DNA from: Micromonospora cabrerizensis
GTDB taxonomy: Bacteria; Actinomycetota; Actinomycetes; Mycobacteriales; Micromonosporaceae
Assembly: GCF_022230955.1 (NCBI RefSeq)
Contig: NZ_JAKKFI010000044.1
Coordinates: forward strand, 1-64,000
Direction: 5' to 3'
Length of the DNA stretch: 64,000 nucleotides
The notes under the pieces were generated by a model. It had not been told where the DNA came from. It saw nothing but the letters and a program-made list of their open reading frames with translations, and searched no databases. Positions within the stretch are counted from its first letter, which is position 1. Each line of letters starts with the position of its first letter. Shown piece by piece: positions 16,366-24,242 of the stretch. The position numbers were made by a program, and so were the translations under genes.

Positions 16366-17626
16366 CGACGACCTGCCAGAGCAGGAAGGCGTTGAGCGCG
16401 ACCACCAGGACGGCAACCAGGGACGCGGCGGCGGTGGTCAGCGGGTGGTTGACCAGGTTGCCCATCAGGTCGCGGCGTCGGGTGAAGGCGACCACCGGGA
16501 TCAGCGCGAACGGGATGCCGAAGCTGAGGATGACCTGGGACAGCACAAGGGCGCGGGTGGGGTCGAGGCCGATGGCGAGCACGGCCAGAGCGGGCAGCAG
16601 GGTGACCAGGCGGCGGAGCAGCAGTGGGATCCGCCGTCGCAGGAAGCCCTGCATGATCACCTCCCCGGCGTAGGTGCCGACACTCGTGGAGGCCAGCCCG
16701 GACACCAGCAGTGCGACGGCGAACCCGAACGCCGCGGCGGTGCCGATGGTCTGGCCGAGCCCGGCGTGCACCCCCTCCAGGCTGTCCGCGCCACCCGGGC
16801 CGCCGCCACGGAAGCTCGCAGCGGCGATCAGCAGCATGGCGAGGTTGACCGCGCCGGCCGCGCTCAGGGCGAGCAGCACGTCGGTGCGTTGGCCACGGAA
16901 CAGGATCCGGCGCTCGGTGTCGTCGGCGGCGGGGATGCGGTCGCGGGTCAGCGCCGAGTGCACGTAGATGACGTGCGGCATGACGGTGGCACCGAGGATG
17001 CCGGCGGCCAGCAGCACGCTGTCGGTGCCCTGGAGTCGCGGCACCAGGCCGGCCATCGCGGAGCCGGGGTCGGAGCCGGAGGCCAGCAGGTTCGCGGCGA
17101 AGGCCAGGACGATCACACCGAGCAGGACGGCGATGGCGATCTCGAAGGCGCGGTACCCGCGCGAGCGCAGGGCGAGCACGGCGAACGAGGCAGCGCCGAT
17201 GATGAGCCCGCCGGGCAGCAGTGGGATGCCGAAGAGCAGGTACAGGGCAACGGCGCCGCCGATCACCTCGGCCAGGTCGGTGGCCATGGCGACAAACTCG
17301 GCCTGCACCCACATCACCCGGTTCACGGGCCGGGGCAGCCGCTCCCGGCACAGCTCGGGCAGGCTGCGCCCGGTGGCCAGACCCAGCTTCGCGGTGAGCG
17401 TCTGCACCAGCATCGCCATCAGGTTGGCGACGGCCACGACCCAGACCAGCAGGTAGCCGTAGCGGGCACCCGCGGCGGAGTTGGTGGCGAAGTTGCCCGG
17501 GTCGACGTACGCCACGGCGGCGACGAACGCGGGGCCGAGCAGGATCAACCGCCCGCGTACGCGCCCCCGGGCGCGGGCCACCTGTAGTGGAGTCGCCCTC
17601 GACGTCGTCAGTTCGTTGGTGACCAT
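16358..17626 (-). CDS. mntH: Nramp-family divalent metal transporter
   Basis: A 422-residue inner-membrane proton-coupled Mn2+/Fe2+ importer of the Nramp family. Hallmarks are the TM1 metal-binding motif VAYVDPGNFATN, the TM6 motif GATVMPHVIYVHSAL, and the conserved TM8-9 loop region around TSVGTYAGEVIMQGFL. About 11 hydrophobic segments are visible and length is normal. The ATG at 17626 follows GGGGAGGTGTGCG; upstream in-frame sequence is Arg/Cys-rich and not protein-like. Its 5' region faces the GntR-ABC operon. No Mur/MntR-type box was recognised in the gap. Gene symbol is by family; bacterial members here transport mainly manganese. Confidence 0.92.
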   Translation of the reverse strand: MVTNELTTSRATPLQVARARGRVRGRLILLGPAFVAAVAYVDPGNFATNSAAGARYGYLLVWVVAVANLMAMLVQTLTAKLGLATGRSLPELCRERLPRPVNRVMWVQAEFVAMATDLAEVIGGAVALYLLFGIPLLPGGLIIGAASFAVLALRSRGYRAFEIAIAVLLGVIVLAFAANLLASGSDPGSAMAGLVPRLQGTDSVLLAAGILGATVMPHVIYVHSALTRDRIPAADDTERRILFRGQRTDVLLALSAAGAVNLAMLLIAAASFRGGGPGGADSLEGVHAGLGQTIGTAAAFGFAVALLVSGLASTSVGTYAGEVIMQGFLRRRIPLLLRRLVTLLPALAVLAIGLDPTRALVLSQVILSFGIPFALIPVVAFTRRRDLMGNLVNHPLTTAAASLVAVLVVALNAFLLWQVVAG

Positions 17627-17816
17627 CGCACACCTCCCCGTCCACACGGATCGCTGCCGGTCCTTTCCCGTCCGGCTGACCCGTCGGTGCCAACCTCTGG
17701 CCTGCTGGTGCCAGCACCGTCGACACGCCGGGACTCCCCCTGTGACGCGCCGTGCCGGAGCGGACTCGCCGCGCCGGCCTTGACAGCAGGCCGGCCGCCG
17801 ATGAAGCTGTCTACTA

Positions 17817-17834
17817 GTCCTACTGTCGTAGGAC
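17817..17834 (+). promoter_or_regulatory. palindromic operator GTCCTAC-N4-GTAGGAC
   Basis: A perfect 7-bp inverted repeat with TGTC centre lies 21 bp upstream of the GntR start at 17855. YtrA-type GntR repressors usually autoregulate their operon through such a site, so this is the likely operator of the regulator-ABC operon. A TTGACA hexamer at 17780-17785 is a possible -35, but I see no good -10. Confidence 0.65.
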
Positions 17835-17854
17835 AACAGGAAGGATCATCACGA

Positions 17855-18262
17855 GTGATCGAGTTCGTACTGGACAGCCGGTCGAAGGTGAACACCTACA
17901 TGCAGCTCGTGCAGCAGGTGAAACAGGCTCTGCGGGTCGGCCTGCTGACGCCGGGCGACCAGCTGCCGAAGGTCCGGGATGTCGCGCAATCCCTGGCGAT
18001 CAACCCGAACACGGTGCTGAAGGCGTACCGGGAACTGGAGATCGAGGGTCTGGTCGGCGGCCGACCCGGGGTGGGCACGTTCGTCCGGCGCACCCTGGCC
18101 GGCGCCTCCCTGCCCAACCAGGCCGAGCTACGCGACGACCTGGTCGCCTGGCTCGACCGGGCGCAGGCCGCCGGTCTCACGGCGGAGGACGTCATCGCCC
18201 TGGTGGAGACCACCCTGCGCGCCACCCTCGCCGACGATGCCCCGCGCAAGGAGCACGCATGA
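17855..18262 (+). CDS. GntR-family regulator, YtrA-type
   Basis: A 135-residue repressor: N-terminal winged HTH (MIEFVLDSRSKVNTYMQLVQ, GDQLPKVRDVAQSLAINPNT, GLVGGRPGVGTFVRRTL) with only a short helical C-terminal tail (~50 residues), which defines the YtrA subfamily. Members control adjacent ABC transporters. The GTG at 17855 follows AGGAAGG; an ATG at 17801 lies upstream of the operator and is unlikely. Its TGA overlaps the ATG of the ATPase gene (ATGA), so regulator and transporter are translationally coupled. Confidence 0.85.
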   Translation: MIEFVLDSRSKVNTYMQLVQQVKQALRVGLLTPGDQLPKVRDVAQSLAINPNTVLKAYRELEIEGLVGGRPGVGTFVRRTLAGASLPNQAELRDDLVAWLDRAQAAGLTAEDVIALVETTLRATLADDAPRKEHA

Positions 18263-19173
18263 GCGGAACGAGAGGACAGAGAATGGACATGGTCTTGGAA
18301 GCCGACCGGCTGGGCAAGCGGTACGGCAGCACCTGGGCGTTGCGGGACTGCTCGTTACACCTGCCGGCCGGCCGGATCGCCGCGCTGGTCGGGCCGAACG
18401 GCGCGGGAAAGAGCACCCTGCTGCACCTGGCCGTCGGCCTGCTCAAGCCCGACGCGGGCGCGGTCCGGGTCTTCGGCAGATCCCCCTACGGCGACACGGA
18501 GGGCCTGGCCGACATCGGGTTCGTCGCCCAGGACACCCCGCTGTACCGGGACTTCACCGCCGCCGAGCTGGTCATCGCCGGCGGCAAGCTGAACAGGCGG
18601 TGGGACGCCGCGTTGGCCCGCCAGCGGTTGGCGCAGCTCGGCATCCCACCGGACAAGCCGGTCGGCAAGCTCTCCGGCGGGCAGCGGGCCCAGGTGGCGC
18701 TCGCCCTCGCGCTGGCCAAGCAGCCCCGGCTGCTGCTGCTCGACGAGCCGGTGGCCAGCCTCGACCCCCTGGCCCGACGGGAGTTCCTCCAGTCGCTGAT
18801 GGGCAGCGTGGCGGACTCCGGCACCACCGTCCTGCTCTCCTCGCACCTGCTGGCCGACCTGGAACGGGTCTGCGACTACCTGATCGTGCTCAACTCGGCC
18901 CAGGTGCAGCTCACCGGCCCGGTCGAGGACCTGGTTGCCGGGCACCGGCACCTGGTCGGCCCACGGCACGACGGCGGCGTCATCGGGGGCGTCGCCGCCG
19001 TGATCCGGGCCAGCCACACCGACCGGCAGTCCACGCTGCTGGTCCGCACCGACGGCCCGGTCACCGACCCGGCCTGGACGGTCCGCGAGGTCAGCCTGGA
19101 GGACGTCGTGCTGGCCTACCTGGCCGACGGCACCACGCAGACCAGTCACAGCGAGTGGGGAGTGGCAGCATGA
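18259..19173 (+). CDS. ABC transporter ATP-binding protein
   Basis: A 304-residue ABC ATPase. Walker A GPNGAGKST (about residue 44), Q-loop GFVAQDTPLYRDF, signature LSGGQRAQ, Walker B LLLLDEPVASLD and H-loop SSHLL are intact. A ~90-residue C-terminal extension follows the NBD. It pairs with the downstream permease, whose ATG overlaps its TGA. The resemblance to drug or lantibiotic-type exporters controlled by YtrA regulators suggests export or envelope-stress response; substrate is unknown. Confidence 0.9.
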   Translation: MSGTRGQRMDMVLEADRLGKRYGSTWALRDCSLHLPAGRIAALVGPNGAGKSTLLHLAVGLLKPDAGAVRVFGRSPYGDTEGLADIGFVAQDTPLYRDFTAAELVIAGGKLNRRWDAALARQRLAQLGIPPDKPVGKLSGGQRAQVALALALAKQPRLLLLDEPVASLDPLARREFLQSLMGSVADSGTTVLLSSHLLADLERVCDYLIVLNSAQVQLTGPVEDLVAGHRHLVGPRHDGGVIGGVAAVIRASHTDRQSTLLVRTDGPVTDPAWTVREVSLEDVVLAYLADGTTQTSHSEWGVAA

Positions 19174-20159
19174 TCTGGCTGACCTGGCGGCAACACCGCA
19201 AGCAGGCGTTCTACACCCTGCTGGCGCTCACGGCGCTCGCCGCTCTGCTGGTGCCGATCGGCCTGTCGATGCGGCACACCTTCGCCGACCTCGGGCTGAC
19301 GGACTGCGCACGCCAGCTCGCGGACGCCAATGTGGCGGCGGCGACCCGGGAGGCCTGCGACGCAGGCTTCCGGCGTTTCGGCAACCAGTACGGCGGCCTC
19401 AACCTGGTGGCCGTGCTGTTGATCACCCTGCCGGCGCTGGTCGGCCTGTTCTGGGGCGCCCCGCTGGTCGCCCGCGAGGTGGAGCACGGCACGCACCGGT
19501 TCGTCTGGACCCAGGGCGTCGGCCGGACCCGCTGGGCTCTGGTGAAGTTCGGGCTGGTGGGCGCAGCCGTCGTGATCCTCGCGGCGGTCTACGGGCTCGG
19601 CATGTCGTGGTGGGTCGACCCGCTCACCCAGGTCGCGCACGAGGGTCGGCTCGGCATGATCGTCTTCGACCTTCAGGGCATCGTCCCGATCGGCTACACC
19701 CTGTTCGCCGTCGCGCTGGGCGTCTTCGCCGGCACCGTCTGGAAGCGGATGCTGCCCGCCATGGGCATCACCCTCGCCGGGTTCATCGGCGTACGGGCGG
19801 CGGTGGAGATCCTGGCTCGACGGCACTACCAGCCGGCCCGCACCCAGACCTTCCCCATCGAGGGGGAAGGGCCACCGGAGATCAGCCGGGGGGACTGGAT
19901 CCTCACCCAGGGCGTCCGAAACCCCGACGGGACGTTGATCGCGGAGGACACCCGGATCCAGTGTCCGCCGGGTGGAAAGGGGCCGGAGGGTCGGGCCTGC
20001 GGGGCGGAGCTCGGCATCGAGCCGGGCGCGTACAACTGGCAGTCGTACCAGCCGGCGGACCGGTTCTGGCTGTTCCAGGGCATCGAGACGGGCATCTTCG
20101 TCGCCCTCGCCCTGCTCCTGCTCTATCTCGCCGTGCGCCGGATCCGTCGGATCGCGTAG
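19170..20159 (+). CDS. ABC transporter permease
   Basis: A 329-residue membrane protein starting MIWLTWRQHRKQAFYTLLAL. About six hydrophobic segments are visible: near residues 15-33, 75-95, 130-150, 170-195, 205-225 and the C-terminal 300-322. A soluble loop with CPPGGKGPEGRACG lies before the last helix. The WLTWRQHR start is typical of actinobacterial permeases that follow YtrA-type regulators. The ATGA overlap with the ATPase supports a two-component ABC complex. Ligand unknown. A weak hairpin (20170-20203) may terminate the operon. Confidence 0.85.
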   Translation: MIWLTWRQHRKQAFYTLLALTALAALLVPIGLSMRHTFADLGLTDCARQLADANVAAATREACDAGFRRFGNQYGGLNLVAVLLITLPALVGLFWGAPLVAREVEHGTHRFVWTQGVGRTRWALVKFGLVGAAVVILAAVYGLGMSWWVDPLTQVAHEGRLGMIVFDLQGIVPIGYTLFAVALGVFAGTVWKRMLPAMGITLAGFIGVRAAVEILARRHYQPARTQTFPIEGEGPPEISRGDWILTQGVRNPDGTLIAEDTRIQCPPGGKGPEGRACGAELGIEPGAYNWQSYQPADRFWLFQGIETGIFVALALLLLYLAVRRIRRIA

Positions 20160-20329
20160 CGGGCGACGGGTGCTCGTCGGGGGGCGGGGGCCTCGGCGAG
20201 CACTCGTCAGCGGAGTCGGATTCCGGCCCGTCGCCAACGCGACTGAACGCATCCGTCCGATCACGATCAGTGCTCCGATGTGGACCGCGGAGCCCGTATC
20301 CGGCGGGTCGAAGCGATGGGAGCACACGC

Positions 20330-21940
20330 GTGAAGTCCAGAATCCTCCGTCGGGTCGCCGCGTCAGCCGTGGCCCTCGCCTGCGCCATGCTGGGCGCGGT
20401 GGCGTTGCCGGCCGCCCCGGCGACGGCCAGCCCCATCCGCAACGCGACCGCCTGGTCGGTGCTGCTGTGCAAGTTCAGCGACAAGCCAGCGGAGCCACAA
20501 CCCCCGTCGCACTTCGCCAACTTCCTCACCGCGGCCGGGGTCGGCACCGGTGGGGTGGCGGACTACCTCGCCGACCAGTCCGGCGGGCGGGTGTCGCTGG
20601 CCGGCTCGGTGGTGCGGGGCTGGTACACGATGCCGTACACGTTGGCGCAGTTCCAGTCGACCGACCGGTGGACCCGGATCCAGCGCTGCGTGGACACGGC
20701 GGCGACCGCCGGCTACGCGGTGCCTGCCGGCAACCGGATCGCGGTCATGCTCAACGACTGGGTGGATTCCGGCGCGGCCGGTGGCCGGGTGCTGCTCGAC
20801 CCGGGCGCCTGGAACGTCGGCTTCGCCGCACACGAGATGCTGCACGGCTACAACCTGGGCCACTCGTTCTCCAACGACACGACGTACCAGAACGCGCCGT
20901 GGTCCCAGCCGGGCGAGTACGACGACCCGTGGGACGAGATGAGCGCGATGAACATCTACGCGTTCAACACCGCGAACTACGGCACCAGCGCGGTCGGGCT
21001 CAACGGGCCGCACCGCGACGAGCTGGGCTGGCTGCCGAAGAACCGGATCTTCACCATGGGCGCCGACGGGGTCGGCTCGCGCGCCCTAACCCTGGCCCCG
21101 CTGGAGGTGCCCGCCGCGAGTGGCCCGCAGCTGATCCGGATCCCGTTCGACCCGGCCGACCTGTTCCGCTACTACACCGTCGAGTTCCGCCGCAAGACCG
21201 GCTGGAGCGCCGCCATCCCCGCCGACACGGTGCTGCTGCACGAGGTCCGCAACGGCACGCCCACCCTGCTGCGTACCGGGCCCGGCGGCGGGCCGGCCCA
21301 GTCGCTCAACGCCAACGGCGTGCAGATCGGCGTGAACTGGCTCTCCGGCAACGCCGCGTCGGTGACGGTGACCACCGACGTGGTCAACCGCTGCCTCCAG
21401 GGCTACGTCTGGCGCGAGGCCCGCGCCGGCGACCGTGTCTGTGTCACCGGTGCGACCCGCAGCCAGGTGTGGGCGGACAACGCCGCCGCGGCGAGCCGCT
21501 GGGTGAACGGTCCGTACGGCCCGCACACCTGCGTCGCCGGCTACGTCTGGCGTGAGGCGTACGCCGGGGACGACGTCTGTGTCACCGGTGCGCAGCGCAG
21601 CCAGGCCGCCGCCGACAACGCCGCCGCCGCGTCCCGGCGCAACCCGGCCCGGCTGGTGTCCGGCCCGAACACCTGCGTCAGCGGGTACGTCTGGCGCGAC
21701 GCCGACCAGTCCGACTACGTCTGCGTCAGCGGCACGACCCGCTCGCAGGTGCTGGCGGACAACGCGGTCGCCGCAAGCCGCTGGGTCAGTGGCCCGTACG
21801 GCCCACACACCTGCGTCGCCGGCTACGTGTGGCGCGAGGCGTTCATCGGCGACGACGTCTGCGTCACCGGTGCGCAGCGCAGCCAGGCCGCCGCCGACAA
21901 CGCCGCCGGCCCCGGCCGGGTGCTACGGCCGGGAGGCTGA
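20330..21940 (+). CDS. secreted zinc metalloprotease-like protein with four C-terminal repeats
   Basis: A 536-residue exported protein. The signal peptide (VKSRILRRVAASAVALACAM, then LGAVALPAAPATA) precedes a domain with HEMLHGYNLGH at about residues 168-178, an HExxHxxxxxH zinc-binding motif of metzincin/M6-like metallopeptidases. A following EMSAMNIYAF segment may supply the Met-turn. Residues about 355-536 are four tandem ~46-48 residue repeats, each with C-x2-GYVWR-x-A, D-x-VCV-x-G and RSQ-x3-DN-x-A. They probably bind wall or carbohydrate, but I know no named family with certainty. Start is GTG at 20330 behind GGGAG. The substrate is unknown. The last repeat ends abruptly in GPGRVLRPGG. 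Confidence 0.8.
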   Translation: MKSRILRRVAASAVALACAMLGAVALPAAPATASPIRNATAWSVLLCKFSDKPAEPQPPSHFANFLTAAGVGTGGVADYLADQSGGRVSLAGSVVRGWYTMPYTLAQFQSTDRWTRIQRCVDTAATAGYAVPAGNRIAVMLNDWVDSGAAGGRVLLDPGAWNVGFAAHEMLHGYNLGHSFSNDTTYQNAPWSQPGEYDDPWDEMSAMNIYAFNTANYGTSAVGLNGPHRDELGWLPKNRIFTMGADGVGSRALTLAPLEVPAASGPQLIRIPFDPADLFRYYTVEFRRKTGWSAAIPADTVLLHEVRNGTPTLLRTGPGGGPAQSLNANGVQIGVNWLSGNAASVTVTTDVVNRCLQGYVWREARAGDRVCVTGATRSQVWADNAAAASRWVNGPYGPHTCVAGYVWREAYAGDDVCVTGAQRSQAAADNAAAASRRNPARLVSGPNTCVSGYVWRDADQSDYVCVSGTTRSQVLADNAVAASRWVSGPYGPHTCVAGYVWREAFIGDDVCVTGAQRSQAAADNAAGPGRVLRPGG

Positions 21941-21991
21941 CGGACCGCGCCCCCGGTGGGTCGACCACCGGGGGCGCACCCGTCGGGCGGG

Positions 21992-22822
21992 TCAGCCGGC
22001 CAGTCGCCGGTAGCGGGCGACCGAGAGCGGCAGGAAGATCGCGACCAGGACGACCGGCCAGAGCACCGCCAGCCACGGATAGTGCTGCGCCGCCCAGGAG
22101 TCGCCACCCCAACCGGGGTTGCCGAACAGCTCGCGGGTCGCGCCGACGGTCGCCGACAGCGGGTTCCAGGCGGCCACCGCGCCGAGCCACGCGGGCATGG
22201 TGGACGGTGCGACGAACGCGTTGGAGAGGAAGCCGAGCGGAAACTCCAGGGTCTGCACGGCCACCACGGCGGTCTGCCCGCGGGTGACCAACCCGAGGAA
22301 GATGCCGACCCAGATCAGGGCGAAGCGCAGCAGCAGGATCAGCCCCACCGCCGCGAGCGTGGCACCGCCCCCGCCGTGCGCCCGCCAGCCGATCGCGAGA
22401 CCCGTCACCAGCAGGACCGCGAGGGTGACCACGGCGAACAGCAGGTCGGCCACGGCCCGGGCCACCAGCGGGGCCAGCGGTGAGACGGGCATCGACCGGA
22501 GCCGGTCGGTCATCCCTCGTTCCAGGTCCTCGGCGACGGCGATCGTGGTGAGGCTGATGCCGAACACCATGGTCATCACGAACATGCCGGGCATCAGGAA
22601 CTCCCGGTAGCTGCCACCGCCGGGCACCTGCAACGCGCCACCGAACAGATAGGCGAACATCAGCACGATCAGGATGTTGAAGCCGAGCGAGGCGACCAGC
22701 GGGCCAGGGTCGCGTCGCCACCGGGCCAGGCCGCGCCAGATCAGGGTGCTGCTGTCGGCCAGGAGGGCCGGCCGACCGGGCGTCAGGTCCACCACCGGGG
22801 TCGGGACGCTCGCCGCGCTCAT
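21992..22822 (-). CDS. ABC-2 type transporter permease (DrrB-like)
   Basis: A 276-residue inner-membrane permease of the ABC-2/daunorubicin-resistance type with six hydrophobic segments (for example LGFNILIVLMFAYLFGGALQ and AVADLLFAVVTLAVLLVTGL). The conserved cytoplasmic motif ERGMTDRLRSMPVSPLAPL and the late segment NPLSATVGATRELFGNPG are typical of the family. Its ATG overlaps the TGA of the upstream ATPase gene. It probably exports a hydrophobic drug or natural product; the ligand is not predictable. Confidence 0.9.
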   Translation of the reverse strand: MSAASVPTPVVDLTPGRPALLADSSTLIWRGLARWRRDPGPLVASLGFNILIVLMFAYLFGGALQVPGGGSYREFLMPGMFVMTMVFGISLTTIAVAEDLERGMTDRLRSMPVSPLAPLVARAVADLLFAVVTLAVLLVTGLAIGWRAHGGGGATLAAVGLILLLRFALIWVGIFLGLVTRGQTAVVAVQTLEFPLGFLSNAFVAPSTMPAWLGAVAAWNPLSATVGATRELFGNPGWGGDSWAAQHYPWLAVLWPVVLVAIFLPLSVARYRRLAG

Positions 22823-23790
22823 GCCGCCACCTCCTCGGCGGTTCGTGTCGGGTGCCCGGTGAGGTGCAGGAACACGTCGTCCAGGGTGGGGCGGCGCAAC
22901 GCGACGTCCGCCACCGGGACGTTCACGGCGTCGAGCGCCCGCAACACGTCGACGAGCGCGCCGGCCTGGTGGCCGACCCGAACGCTGACCATCCGCCGGT
23001 CCACGTCGACCGTCGGCTCGCGGTCGGCCACCCGGCGTACCTGGGCGACGGCGGCGGCGAGGTCGGCCGGGGCCGCGACGACCACCTCGATCCGGTCGCC
23101 ACCGAGTTGGGTCTTGAGGTCGTCCGGGGTTCCCTCGGCGATCACCCGGCCGGCCTCGACCACCGAGATCCGGTCGGCGAGTTGGTCGGCCTCGTCCAGG
23201 TGCTGGGTCGTGAGCAGCACGGTGGTGCCGGCGCGCACCAACTCCCGGACCGACTCCCACACCTCGTTGCGGCCACGCGGGTCCAAACCCGTCGTCGGTT
23301 CGTCGAGGAAGAGGACCGCGGGAGCAAGGATCATCCCGGCCGCCAGGTCGAGCCGACGGCGCATACCTCCCGAGTACGTGCTGACCGGCTGCTCGGCCGC
23401 GTCGGCGAGACCGAAGCGTTCCAGCAACTCGACCGCCCGCTGGCGGGCCCGGCGGCGACCCAGGTGGAACAGCCGGCCGAAGAGCACCAGGTTCTGCCGA
23501 CCGCTCAGCGCCTCGTCGAGCGCGGGATGCTGCCCCACCAGCCCGATGCGGTAGCGCACCTGGTCCGGCTGGCGGGACACGTCGAACCCGGCGACCTCGG
23601 CACGACCCTCGTCCAGTCGCAGCAGGGTGGACAGGATGCGTACCGAGGTGGTCTTGCCGGCCCCGTTCGGGCCGAGCAGGCCGCACACCGTCCCCTGCGG
23701 CACCCGCAGGTCGAAGCCGTCCAGCGCGGGGCGGTCCCGATACCGCTTACGCAGGCCTTCGGCCACTATCGCGTCACCTCTTGTCGTCAC
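22819..23790 (-). CDS. ABC exporter ATP-binding protein (DrrA-like)
   Basis: A 323-residue ATPase of the daunorubicin-resistance DrrA type. Walker A GPNGAGKTT, signature YSGGMRRRLDLA, Walker B VLFLDEPTTGLD and H-loop TTQHLDEADQLAD are intact. The C-terminal ~90 residues include the conserved LRRPTLDDVFLHLTGH motif of this subfamily. GTG at 23790 is chosen because GGAGAGGAGC precedes it and the family starts near AIVAEGLRKRY. It is coupled to the permease gene through ATGA. A perfect palindrome lies 31 bp upstream and is the likely control site, although no regulator gene is adjacent. Confidence 0.92.
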   Translation of the reverse strand: MTTRGDAIVAEGLRKRYRDRPALDGFDLRVPQGTVCGLLGPNGAGKTTSVRILSTLLRLDEGRAEVAGFDVSRQPDQVRYRIGLVGQHPALDEALSGRQNLVLFGRLFHLGRRRARQRAVELLERFGLADAAEQPVSTYSGGMRRRLDLAAGMILAPAVLFLDEPTTGLDPRGRNEVWESVRELVRAGTTVLLTTQHLDEADQLADRISVVEAGRVIAEGTPDDLKTQLGGDRIEVVVAAPADLAAAVAQVRRVADREPTVDVDRRMVSVRVGHQAGALVDVLRALDAVNVPVADVALRRPTLDDVFLHLTGHPTRTAEEVAA

Positions 23791-23821
23791 AGCGCTCCTC
23801 TCCCGCAACCACCAACGGCCG

Positions 23822-23842
23822 CTACCGTACAACATACGGTAG
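23822..23842. promoter_or_regulatory. perfect 8-bp inverted repeat CTACCGTA-N5-TACGGTAG
   Basis: The palindrome sits in the 88-bp gap between the divergent exporter operon (start 23790) and the small lipocalin-like gene (start 23879), where both promoters must lie. It resembles a TetR- or PadR-class operator. No such regulator is adjacent, so the cognate protein is probably encoded elsewhere. Confidence 0.6.
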
Positions 23843-23878
23843 GCAATACGGGAACGATGCGTCGACTAGTTTCGGGAC

Positions 23879-24223
23879 ATGACGATTTCCCTGGACGGGC
23901 GGCGGTTCCGCGCGGTGGCGGACGTGGTCGCCGGCGAGGTGGGCACGCAGACCGTGTTCGCGTACCACGAGCGGGCCGGCGAGGTGTGGGCCGAGTACGC
24001 CGGCGGGTCCATCCGACGCGGCCACCTCGTCGGCACCCGCGAGAACGACCGACTGGACTTCCGGTACGTCCAGCTCAACGCCGACGGGCAGACGTCCTCG
24101 GGGCACTGCGTCTCGGAGGTGTCGATGCTGCCCGACGGTCGGGTCCGGCTGCACGAGACCTGGTCGTGGGAGTCCCGGCCGGGCAACGGCAGCAGCGTGC
24201 TGGAGGAGGTGCCGACTCCCTGA
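23879..24223 (+). CDS. small lipocalin-like protein (often mis-named N-acetylglutamate synthase)
   Basis: A 114-residue, beta-rich cytoplasmic protein: MTISLDGRRFRAVADVVAGE, FAYHERAGEVWAEYAGGSIR, GHLVGTRENDRLDFRYVQLN, then RVRLHETWSWESRPG. Alternating strands and the G-x-x-V/L-G-x-R pattern look like a small calycin-type barrel. Databases often carry the label N-acetylglutamate synthase for this family, but no GNAT motif is present and I do not support that name. It is divergent from the DrrAB operon and shares its palindromic promoter region. Confidence 0.75.
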   Translation: MTISLDGRRFRAVADVVAGEVGTQTVFAYHERAGEVWAEYAGGSIRRGHLVGTRENDRLDFRYVQLNADGQTSSGHCVSEVSMLPDGRVRLHETWSWESRPGNGSSVLEEVPTP

Positions 24224-24235
24224 CGGGGGTCGGCA
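24210..24235. terminator. hairpin overlapping stop codon, between convergent genes
   Basis: TGCCGACTCCC (24210-24220) pairs with GGGGGTCGGCA (24225-24235) with one G-T pair and loop TGAC, which contains the stop codon of the plus-strand gene. It lies 8 bp from the end of the ROK gene and may serve both. Confidence 0.55.
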
Positions 24236-24242
24236 GTCGCGG

